NCBI GenBank assembly: GCA_040235375.1
Contig: JBECKQ010000112.1
Location: 1 to 5,661 of the forward strand
From: JBECKQ01 sp040235375
Lineage (GTDB): Bacteria > Planctomycetota > Phycisphaerae > UBA1845
Direction of reading: 5' to 3'
Length of the DNA: 5,661 bases
The position numbers were made by a program, and so were the translations under genes. Within the stretch, counting starts at the first letter, position 1, and every line of letters begins with the position of its first letter. Below are positions 1 through 5,084 of the stretch, piece after piece. The notes beneath the pieces were generated by a model. It ran no database searches. It saw only the letters and a program-made list of their open reading frames with translations, and was not told the DNA's origin.

Positions 1-2
1 GT

Positions 3-788
3 GTGCGCATCCGCGTTCTCGGCCTGCTGAATGTCGTCGTGGCCCTCGTGTGGCTATATGTCGCGTGGCAGCCCATAGGCACGTGGATTCAGCGGACGCT
101 GACCTTCGGCGAGGTGAATCTCTGGTCGATCGCGATGAATGATGGCCGGCCGGGGGCAGGCGGTGACGCCGCCAGCCTCGCTCTGCTGATGAATGGCGCC
201 GGCAAGAAGAGCAAGCCCGCCAAGGGCGGCGCCAAGGCGGAGACCGAAGAACCGAGGCCGCTCACACCGGAGCAGGTAGAAAAGCTGTCCAGGGTAAAGA
301 TCGGGCAATACGTGCTCGAATCCGCCGCCGCCAGTTGGTTCGGCGTCACGACCATCGTGGGCGCATTGTTGCTCGTGGCCGGAGTGGCGGCGCTGACGAA
401 CTTCTCCGGCGGCGCTCGCCGGGCGGGGCAGTTGTTGCTGCCTCTGTCGCTTATCGCGCTTGGCGTGCTGATCTGGTACGGCTGGAAGGAGTACCACTGG
501 TACGAGTCCATCATGCCCCGCTGGGTCAAGCCCGTCGCCGGTGCGTTGCTCGTCATCGCGGCCGGCTCGCTAGGGGCGATTTTCAATCGGCGAGGGGTCG
601 GCCTGCAACGCGCGGGGGCGATTCTGGTGATCTTCTCGGCGTTGTTCTCGGTGGTCGCGATCTGGGCGGCGATTCGCTGGGGGCAGATGCCGAGCGCGGG
701 CGTCGGCTGGCGTCTCTACAGCGAAGTGTTCGCCATCCAGTCTGCGTACGGCTGGTTCCTGCTGCTGGCCATGATCGGTTTGAAGTAG
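3..788 (+). CDS. polytopic membrane protein of unknown function (possibly 5'-partial)
   Basis: I do not recognise this family. The frame is open from a GTG at base 3 to a TAG at 786-788 (261 aa). Because it opens at the window edge, the true start may lie upstream. Hydrophobic segments that look like membrane helices lie at about residues 5-22, 112-133, 142-160, 175-194, 203-226 and 244-260. Residues 23-110 form one long soluble loop with a Lys/Ala/Gly/Pro-rich stretch (about 67-86), after the first helix. The last helix ends almost at the C terminus. The aromatic-rich connector at about 157-167 (Trp, Tyr, His) is conspicuous. It sits 55 nt upstream of the tyrA-like gene on the same strand, so the two may be cotranscribed, but nothing in the sequence ties it to aromatic amino-acid synthesis. 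It could be a small transporter-like or uncharacterised inner-membrane protein. Confidence 0.72.
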   Translation: MRIRVLGLLNVVVALVWLYVAWQPIGTWIQRTLTFGEVNLWSIAMNDGRPGAGGDAASLALLMNGAGKKSKPAKGGAKAETEEPRPLTPEQVEKLSRVKIGQYVLESAAASWFGVTTIVGALLLVAGVAALTNFSGGARRAGQLLLPLSLIALGVLIWYGWKEYHWYESIMPRWVKPVAGALLVIAAGSLGAIFNRRGVGLQRAGAILVIFSALFSVVAIWAAIRWGQMPSAGVGWRLYSEVFAIQSAYGWFLLLAMIGLK

Positions 789-843
789 CGGCGGCGCGAC
801 GCCGGCCCGTCGCCGGTCCCTTGTTTTCGGATCATCAAAACCG

Positions 844-2004
844 ATGCCGAAGGACGATACCAAAGGGAACGAGTCTCCGGCCATTCAACCGCTGCCCGTG
901 CTTCGAGCGATGATCGACGCGATCGACCACGAGGTGATTCAGCTTCTGGCGCGTCGCAACGGGCTGGTCGCCCAGATCGCCCAGTACAAGCGCGAGCACG
1001 GCATTCCCATTCGCGACCTGAAGCGCGAGCGGGAGATTTTCAGCGATCGGGCCTCGCGGGCCATGCCGCTCGGACTGCCGCCGCAGCTTATCGAGAGCCT
1101 GTACCGGCTGATCCTGTGGGCCAGCCGGGATCGGCAGGCGGCGCTGCGGGCCGAAGTGCCGGTCGACGTCGAGCCGCGAACGATCGCCATCATCGGCGGC
1201 GCGGGGCGGATGGGGCGATGCCTGGCGGCCATGTTCTCCGATCTCGGCCACGCGGTGATGATCGCCGATCTCGACACGGATTTGTCGCCGCGCGAGGCGG
1301 CCGGCCTGGCCGACGTTGTCGTGATCAGCGTGCCGATCGATGTCACCGTGGACGTGATACGCGAACTCGGGCCGCTGGTGCGCCCGGACGCGCTGCTGAT
1401 GGACGTGACGTCGATCAAGTCCGCGCCGCTGCAGGCGATGCTGGAGAGCTGCCGGGGCAGTGTGGCCGGCACGCACCCGCTCTTCGGCCCGACGGTGCAC
1501 TCGCTGCAAGGCCAGCGGATCGTCATCACACCGGGTCGCGGCGACGAGTGGCTCGACTGGCTGAAGCACATGCTGCACGCCCGCGGGCTCGACGTGTTCG
1601 AGGCGACGCCCGAAGCGCACGACCGGGCCATGTCCGTCGTACAGGTGCTCGTGCACTTTTCGACGGAGGTGATGGGCCGCACGCTGAGCGAGTTGGGCAT
1701 CGACATCGACGAGACGTTGAAGTTCACCTCGCCGATCTATTTGCTCGAGCTGCTTATGACCGCGCGGCATTTCGGGCAGTCGCCGGAGTTGTACGCGTCC
1801 ATCCAGATGAACAATCCCGCCACCGACCAGGTGACGCAGGCGTTTCTCGAGGCGGCGAGTCGCTTGCGCGAAACGCTGGTGGCCCGCGACCGCGAGGCGT
1901 TTGTCGCGTCGTTCGCGGAAATCAGCCGCTTTTTCGGCCACCTGACCGGCGAGGCCCTCGAGCAGTCCGACTACCTGATCGACCGGCTCGTTGAGCGGAT
2001 GTGA
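844..2004 (+). CDS. tyrA: bifunctional chorismate mutase / prephenate dehydrogenase (T-protein type)
   Basis: The enzyme would convert chorismate to prephenate and then oxidatively decarboxylate prephenate to 4-hydroxyphenylpyruvate, the tyrosine branch, in the cytoplasm. At 386 aa it is close to the 373 aa of E. coli TyrA and aligns along its length. Residues 13-100 are an AroQ mutase domain. With a constant offset of 10 from E. coli PheA mutase numbering, the active-site set is present: R21, R38, K49, D58, R61, E62, S94, Q98. Residues 112-205 are a Rossmann fold with GGAGRMG (118-124). The catalytic His is in THPLFGP (H211, equivalent to E. coli H197). H271 and the prephenate-binding R308 (E. 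coli R294) are kept, and Y317 matches E. coli Y303. The partner of E. coli R286 is Leu300. ATG 844 is the only start upstream of the mutase helix; no good Shine-Dalgarno is visible. Residue matches use E. coli numbering from memory. Confidence 0.95.
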   Translation: MPKDDTKGNESPAIQPLPVLRAMIDAIDHEVIQLLARRNGLVAQIAQYKREHGIPIRDLKREREIFSDRASRAMPLGLPPQLIESLYRLILWASRDRQAALRAEVPVDVEPRTIAIIGGAGRMGRCLAAMFSDLGHAVMIADLDTDLSPREAAGLADVVVISVPIDVTVDVIRELGPLVRPDALLMDVTSIKSAPLQAMLESCRGSVAGTHPLFGPTVHSLQGQRIVITPGRGDEWLDWLKHMLHARGLDVFEATPEAHDRAMSVVQVLVHFSTEVMGRTLSELGIDIDETLKFTSPIYLLELLMTARHFGQSPELYASIQMNNPATDQVTQAFLEAASRLRETLVARDREAFVASFAEISRFFGHLTGEALEQSDYLIDRLVERM

Positions 2005-2045
2005 GTCCGCGAGCGCCGGGCACTCAAACAACATTGCAAACGCGA

Positions 2046-2074
2046 CGCCCGCGCCGACCTTGCCGGCGCGGGTG
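2046..2074. terminator. strong GC hairpin 41 nt after tyrA, possible terminator
   Basis: CCCGCGCCG (2048-2056) pairs perfectly with CGGCGCGGG (2064-2072) across a 7-nt loop. A G-U and a C-G pair extend the stem to 11 bp. No T-run follows on the plus strand, so it is not a textbook intrinsic terminator. It may stabilise the mRNA 3' end or assist Rho-type termination. Confidence 0.4.
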
Positions 2075-2155
2075 GCAAACGCTGCGCCGTACTTCCGCAA
2101 GGCGCTTGCGGCGATAACCGATCGCCACAAGATCCAGGATGCCGCGATCGTGGCC

Positions 2156-2176
2156 GCACTCCGCAAGCGGGAGTGC
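2156..2176. terminator. second hairpin downstream of tyrA
   Basis: GCACTCC (2156-2162) pairs with GGAGTGC (2170-2176) around the 7-nt loop GCAAGCG. It is followed by an A-rich then C-rich stretch rather than a T-run. It may be part of a tandem transcription end with the hairpin at 2048-2072, or simply a structured spacer. Confidence 0.3.
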
Positions 2177-2413
2177 CGATAAAGCCCCCCTCTCGAGCGA
2201 CTAGAGAAGCATACGTCAACGGCGCCTTTTCCTCGAGGGGATCCTCTTGAAAGCGCGGCTTGACTTTGGGGTTTTTCAAGGAAAGAAGAGGTAACTACGC
2301 ATGCCGCCGGGCGGGATGGATTCCCAGGCCGGCGGGCAGGTGTCGAACCGGTGGAGCGTTGTTGCTTTGCCTTATCGGCTTTTCGGAAATCCGGTTCAGG
2401 GCCGTAGAGGTCC

Positions 2414-2426
2414 GGGAGGGGGGGAG
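2414..2426 (+). promoter_or_regulatory. ribosome binding site deciding the start of the Tad-type gene
   Basis: A purine run containing GGGAGG and GGGGAG ends 4 nt before ATG 2431. It supports that start over the in-frame TTG at 2260, which would add 57 residues with no resemblance to a Tad N terminus. Confidence 0.7.
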
Positions 2427-2430
2427 TCTC

Positions 2431-3669
2431 ATGTTTCGTGGCCTTCGAATTGCACAGGGGTCGCGCCGCCGTGGCGCCGTCGCCGTCGTTGTGGCCGTTA
2501 CGATGGTGCCGCTCATTGGCTTCGCGGCGCTGGCCATCGATCTAAGCTATATCGAGACACTTCGTGGTGAAATGCAACGGACCGTGGATGCAGCGGCCCT
2601 GGCCGGTGCATCCGGCTTGTCACTTGGCAACGATGTCGCCGAGAGCCGCGCCCTCGAGTACGTTGCGAACAACCTGGTCGGTCGACAACCGGTGGCCCGC
2701 CCCGACGTGGAAGTGACCGTCGGATACTGGAGTTCGCTCTCCCAGACGTTCACGCCGTCCGTCGAAGGATTTCGACCGAATGCCGTTCGCGTTGTTGGCA
2801 CGAGAACCGACATTCCCCTCTTCTTCGCCCCGGTGCTCGGCATCGAGACTGCACGAGTCGAGAAAACCGCGATCGCCGTCTACTACGTCTCGGATCCGTG
2901 CAGCGGCGTCTGGGGATTGGAGGGGATTACGGGCAACGGCAATATTACAACCGACAGCTACAACTCGCTTGACGGTTCTTATGGATCGGCCGGCGTATTT
3001 CCCAACGGAGACCTGTGCAGTTGCCAGGACGTGGAGTTGAGCGGCGACGTTCTGATCAGCGGCGACGTCATGCACGGTGACGGCTATGACACTCTCATCA
3101 ACGGGAGCGCTGCCGAAGTGTACGGTGCGATCGAAGACCTCTCGTGCGACAGCCTCGTCCCGCCGTCGTTCGACATGACCGCCGCCGCGCACGACAACGA
3201 CAACGCCAACATCCCGCTGACCGATCGCGGACTTGATCCTTTCAGAGGACGACCGTTCGAACTTCGGCTCGAGTCCAGCGACAATCTGACGCTGCCGCCC
3301 GGCGACTACTACTTCGAAACCGTTCGCATGTCGGGCACGGCCACGATTACCGTCACCGGACCGACGCGGATTTTCGTGTCTGGTTCCGCCAGTTTCGCGG
3401 GGAACGGTTTCATCAATCAATCTCAGGATCCTCATGATCTGACCATATACTCGTCGGGGCTTACCCTTACCGTCACCGGAACTTCCGGCTTTGCCGGGTC
3501 CATCATCGCGCCGCAGACCGACCTCATTCTGCCCGGCACCAGCGAGTACTACGGAGCCATAATCGCCCGCACGGTCGATCTGGGCGGTACGGTGGATATC
3601 CACGTGGACGAGTCCGTCGTTCAGGCACTCATGGGCCCGAGTACCTCGCAAGTCGAGTTAGTCCAGTAG
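2431..3669 (+). CDS. TadE/TadG-type N-terminal segment with C-terminal beta-strand-rich domain
   Basis: This 412-aa protein starts with a short basic stretch, RRRGAVAVVVA (12-22), and one membrane helix (about 15-38). It then has the Tad hallmark, AIDLSYIETLRGEMQRTVDA followed by AALAGASGL (35-63). This is the N-terminal pattern of the Flp-pilus TadE/TadG-like family (Pfam 'Tad'), which is processed or anchored at the inner membrane with the remainder outside the cytoplasm. Residues 163-396 are rich in short strands with G/N/S turns and repeated TITVTG / TLTVTG motifs (305-310, 345-350). They end in a SGFAGSIIAPQTDLIL...YYGAIIARTVDL pattern seen in right-handed beta-helix-like surface domains of environmental bacteria. 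Four cysteines (157, 196, 198, 239) could form disulfides outside the cytoplasm. No other Tad/Flp genes are in the window. A role in the envelope or in adhesion is an inference. ATG 2431 is chosen for its purine-rich ribosome binding site. Confidence 0.85.
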   Translation: MFRGLRIAQGSRRRGAVAVVVAVTMVPLIGFAALAIDLSYIETLRGEMQRTVDAAALAGASGLSLGNDVAESRALEYVANNLVGRQPVARPDVEVTVGYWSSLSQTFTPSVEGFRPNAVRVVGTRTDIPLFFAPVLGIETARVEKTAIAVYYVSDPCSGVWGLEGITGNGNITTDSYNSLDGSYGSAGVFPNGDLCSCQDVELSGDVLISGDVMHGDGYDTLINGSAAEVYGAIEDLSCDSLVPPSFDMTAAAHDNDNANIPLTDRGLDPFRGRPFELRLESSDNLTLPPGDYYFETVRMSGTATITVTGPTRIFVSGSASFAGNGFINQSQDPHDLTIYSSGLTLTVTGTSGFAGSIIAPQTDLILPGTSEYYGAIIARTVDLGGTVDIHVDESVVQALMGPSTSQVELVQ

Positions 3670-3804
3670 ACGAACGACGTTCGGGAGGGCGAAAATCGGG
3701 GCGATCCGCCACGGCGGACGACGTGTCGCCGCGGCGACCGCTCCAGCCAAGGCGGGCAGGTGACCGCCGGCCGTGGCGGGGTCTATCGCGGCCCGCGGCC
3801 GCTC
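3670..3804. other. palindrome-rich spacer between convergent genes
   Basis: This spacer separates the plus-strand Tad-type gene from the minus-strand S23 genes. It holds CGAAC/GTTCG just after the stop (3671-3683), TCCGCC/GGCGGA (3705-3718), a perfect 14-bp palindrome GTCGCCGCGGCGAC (3725-3738) and GCGGCC/GGCCGC around CGC (3788-3802). None is followed by a T-run. They may act together as a bidirectional transcription end. An isolated CAGGTGACCGC at 3757-3767 matches a unit of the neighbouring repeat element. Confidence 0.5.
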
Positions 3805-3985
3805 TTGAACAGGTGATCAGTTGAGCAAGTGACCGCAGGTGAGCGGGCACGGTGGACGCGCACCGATCGGCAACGCAGGCGAGAATTCTCTCTCCTGTTC
3901 ACCTGATCAACTGCTCACCTGCTCCAGTTTCCCATGGAGATCAGATTCTCCGGTTGTCGAGGCCGTTGATGAGGCCGGAGATCAT
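3805..3985. repeat. 181-bp direct repeat, copy 1: octamer inverted-repeat element plus 3' end of an S23 gene
   Basis: This copy is 97% identical (6 mismatches, at 3828, 3855, 3870, 3874, 3884 and 3940) to 4324-4504. The left arm carries CAGGTGAT (3810-3817), CAGTTGAG (3818-3825), CAAGTGAC (3826-3833) and, after CG, CAGGTGAG (3836-3843). The right arm carries the same units inverted: TTCACCTG (3898-3905), ATCAACTG (3906-3913), CTCACCTG (3914-3921). The arms pair except at each eighth base; in this copy A3828 breaks one further pair. Between them lies a small hairpin, CGGTG/CACCG (3850-3865). The copy runs through the stop codon and the last 15 codons of the S23 gene. Confidence 0.95.
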
Positions 3986-4303
3986 CCTGGCGATAATCTC
4001 CAGGCGTTCACGGAGGGCGAGTGAAGCTTCCTCCGAAACCAGACCGCGACGCCGAGCCAGTTCCACAAGCGGGACGCACTCATGCGCCGACCCGCGGGCA
4101 ACCGTGAAAAAGTGCTTGCGGTCCGGCTTCGTGAAACGCCCGTTGCCTTCCGCGAGATTCGTGGCGATCGACGTGGACGCCCGGTTCAACTGATCGACGA
4201 GGAAACCGTAGCCGCGCCTGAAGTCCCCGGTCAGGTTGGCGATTTCGTCGGCGAAATCCACCGCCCTCTGATAGACCTCCAGCTTTTCGAACATGAAAGC
4301 CAT
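3941..4303 (-). CDS. S23-type four-helix-bundle protein (paralogue A)
   Basis: This 120-aa protein matches the S23 / four-helix-bundle family in length and motifs. An N-terminal FEKLEVYQRAVDFA helix is followed by GYGFLVDQLNRASTSIATNLAEGNGR (31-56), a D..HFF..ARGSA.E segment (61-75), and a final helix ARMISGLINGL (105-115). The family includes the protein encoded in intervening sequences of 23S rRNA and the accessory protein of diversity-generating retroelements; family members form small helical oligomers and the cellular role is mostly unknown. No rRNA or reverse transcriptase is present here. The start ATG 4303 is chosen because the protein then begins MAF, as paralogue B does. An in-frame extension upstream is translated repeat. 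No clear Shine-Dalgarno precedes it, unlike B. Its promoter would lie in or near repeat copy 2, which starts 20 nt upstream. It follows gene B on the same strand. Confidence 0.9.
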   Translation of the reverse strand: MAFMFEKLEVYQRAVDFADEIANLTGDFRRGYGFLVDQLNRASTSIATNLAEGNGRFTKPDRKHFFTVARGSAHECVPLVELARRRGLVSEEASLALRERLEIIARMISGLINGLDNRRI

Positions 4304-4323
4304 GAGAAGTTGCCGCGCTCGGT

Positions 4324-4504
4324 TTGAACAGGTGATCAGTTGAGCAGGTGACCGCAGGTGAGCGGGCACGGTGCACGCGCACCGATCGACAATGCAGGCG
4401 AGTATTCTCTCTCCTGTTCACCTGATCAACTGCTCACCTGCTCCAGTTTCCCATGGAGGTCAGATTCTCCGGTTGTCGAGGCCGTTGATGAGGCCGGAGA
4501 TCAT
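4324..4504. repeat. 181-bp direct repeat, copy 2: octamer inverted-repeat element plus 3' end of an S23 gene
   Basis: This copy lies 519 bp from copy 1. The left arm has CAGGTGAT (4329-4336), CAGTTGAG (4337-4344) and CAGGTGAC (4345-4352), then CG and CAGGTGAG (4355-4362). The right arm has TTCACCTG, ATCAACTG and CTCACCTG (4417-4440). Here the central hairpin is perfect: CGGTGC (4369-4374) with GCACCG (4379-4384) around ACGC. It separates the two S23 genes, so it is at once the 3' region of gene B and the 5' region of gene A. The end at 4504 is sharp and lies inside the coding sequence of gene B. Confidence 0.95.
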
Positions 4505-4822
4505 TCGGGCGATTTCTTCGAGATCGGCTTTCATCTGCTGATGCTGGGCCTCCCCTAGCAGCTCCTGCCGGCTGGCCAGTTCCAGGAGCGGCACGCACTC
4601 CTGCACGCTACCACGGGCAATGCCGAAGAAATTGCGCCGGTCGGCCTTGGTGAATCGGCCGTTGCCTTCGGCAATGTTAGCGGCGATGGACAGCGTCGCA
4701 CGGTTGAGCTGGTCGGCCAGGAAGAAGTAACCGCGTGGGAAAGCCCTGGTCAATGTGCAGGCGGCGTCGGCGAAAGTGACGGCCTTCTGATAGACCTGCA
4801 GCTTCTCGAAGGCGAAGGCCAT
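4460..4822 (-). CDS. S23-type four-helix-bundle protein (paralogue B)
   Basis: This 120-aa paralogue of the downstream gene is identical at about 80 of 120 aligned positions without gaps. It carries the same family motifs: FEKLQVYQKAVTFADA (5-20), a GYFFLADQLNRATLSIAANIAEGNGR core (31-56), DRRNFFGIARGSVQE (61-75) and a C-terminal ARMISGLINGLDNRRI identical to its neighbour. The most variable stretch is residues 91-100, in the last interhelical region. ATG 4822 is supported by GGGAG on the minus strand (4833-4829), 6 nt upstream; the longer open frame to 4996 runs through repeat and spacer. It lies between tRNA-Pro and gene A on the same strand. What it binds is unknown; the family is linked in other settings to nucleic acid (rRNA intervening sequences, retroelements), which is an inference for this copy. 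Confidence 0.92.
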   Translation of the reverse strand: MAFAFEKLQVYQKAVTFADAACTLTRAFPRGYFFLADQLNRATLSIAANIAEGNGRFTKADRRNFFGIARGSVQECVPLLELASRQELLGEAQHQQMKADLEEIARMISGLINGLDNRRI

Positions 4823-4860
4823 GGGCTTCTCCCGCCGGCAGATGATAGCGCAACGACGAG

Positions 4861-4976
4861 AGAGGAGAAAGTAGAAAGGAGACCGCAGGAGAGGAACGGA
4901 TCGCGCGAAGAACGCGGTCGCGTCAGAGTGGTCCACCTTTCTGCTCCACTCTCTCCTTTCCACCCTCTCCTGCTCT
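4861..4976. repeat. third, divergent inverted-repeat element upstream of paralogue B
   Basis: The left arm AGGAGA / AAGTAGA / AAGGAGA (4863-4882) pairs with 4952-4971 at 17 of 20 positions. It is followed by CCGCAGGAGAGG (4883-4894), which aligns with CCGCAGGTGAGC in copies 1 and 2. An inner hairpin pairs GATCGCG (4899-4905) with CGCGGTC (4913-4919), with one G-U pair. The plan (outer repeated arms with a G-T middle unit, inner GC hairpin, position 5' of an S23 gene) matches the other two elements although the sequence differs. Confidence 0.75.
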
Positions 4977-4997
4977 ATTGCGGCCGTTGGCCGCAAT
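4977..4997 (-). terminator. hairpin abutting the 3' end of tRNA-Pro
   Basis: ATTGCGGCC (4977-4985) pairs perfectly with GGCCGCAAT (4989-4997) around a 3-nt loop. On the minus strand it starts at the tRNA discriminator base. No T-run follows, so termination is plausible but not textbook; it may instead guide 3' processing. Confidence 0.5.
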
Positions 4998-5071
4998 CGG
5001 GGCGACAGGATTCGAACCTGCGACCTCGTGGTCCCAAACCACGCGCTCTAGCCAGGCTGAGCTACGCCCCG
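4997..5071 (-). tRNA. tRNA-Pro, anticodon UGG
   Basis: The minus strand folds into a complete 75-nt cloverleaf. The acceptor stem is CGGGGCG / CGCCCCG (5071-5065 with 5004-4998), with the C1-G72 pair typical of bacterial tRNA-Pro. The D arm is GCTC/GAGC with loop AGCCTGGCTA. The anticodon stem CGTGG/CCACG encloses loop TTTGGGA, giving anticodon TGG. The 5-nt variable region AGGTC precedes a T arm GCAGG/CCTGT with loop TTCGAAT. The discriminator is A (4997). CCA is not encoded, so it must be added after transcription. This tRNA reads CCA and, by wobble, other proline codons. Confidence 0.97.
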
Positions 5072-5084
5072 GTTTTGCCGGCAG

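Larger units (their letters stand above)
2005..2430. other. gene-poor spacer with several hairpins between tyrA and the Tad-type gene
   Basis: No convincing gene lies in these 426 bases. The first part (2046-2176) holds four stacked inverted repeats: 2048-2072 (9 bp perfect stem), 2095-2111 (7 bp stem, 3-nt loop), 2110-2126 (6 bp stem, 5-nt loop, mutually exclusive with the previous one) and 2156-2176 (7 bp stem). The second part (2184-2430) is more A/T-containing, with a TTGACT at about 2261-2266 that could be a -35 box, though no good -10 follows at the right distance. It also has a 7-bp inverted pair, CTTGAAA with TTTCAAG, around 2248-2280. The downstream gene's promoter probably lies here, but I cannot place it with confidence. 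Confidence 0.6.

Noticed and set aside
835..2166. Long minus-strand ORF (443 aa) opposite tyrA
   Set aside because: It is antisense to a gene with clear catalytic motifs; its His/Arg-rich low-complexity composition is the usual shadow of GC-rich coding DNA.
1991..2182. Small plus-strand ORF (63 aa) after tyrA
   Set aside because: It starts at a TTG inside the end of tyrA, has no ribosome binding site, and its sequence is explained by the hairpin-rich spacer.
2260..2430. N-terminal extension of the Tad-type protein from TTG 2260
   Set aside because: ATG 2431 has a strong purine-rich ribosome binding site and puts the Tad motif at the expected N-terminal place.
2301..2570. Plus-strand ORF (89 aa) preceded by AAGAAGAGG
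   Set aside because: It has a passable ribosome binding site but overlaps the Tad-type gene by 140 nt in another frame, and its composition (Arg/Gly/Pro/Trp-rich) is typical of an out-of-frame reading. A leader peptide is possible but unsupported.
2620..3651. Long minus-strand ORF (343 aa) opposite the Tad-type gene
   Set aside because: Same reason: antisense shadow with no recognisable motif, while the plus strand has a signal/anchor and family motif.
4304..4369. N-terminal extension MPAHLRSPAQLITCS of gene A
   Set aside because: It is translated repeat; a similar peptide appears from copy 1 at about 3850, where no gene follows. Paralogue B starts with MAF at the equivalent ATG.
3805..4504. 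CRISPR array
   Set aside because: The repeated units are 8 bp with no spacers, and the long repeats are only two copies that include coding sequence.
3941..4822. Diversity-generating retroelement accessory genes
   Set aside because: S23-like proteins occur with these retroelements, but no reverse transcriptase or template/variable repeat pair is present; the 181-bp repeat differences are not adenine-biased.
3805..5071. Remnant of a 23S rRNA intervening sequence in place
   Set aside because: No rRNA sequence is present on either side; the flanks are a tRNA and protein-coding DNA.
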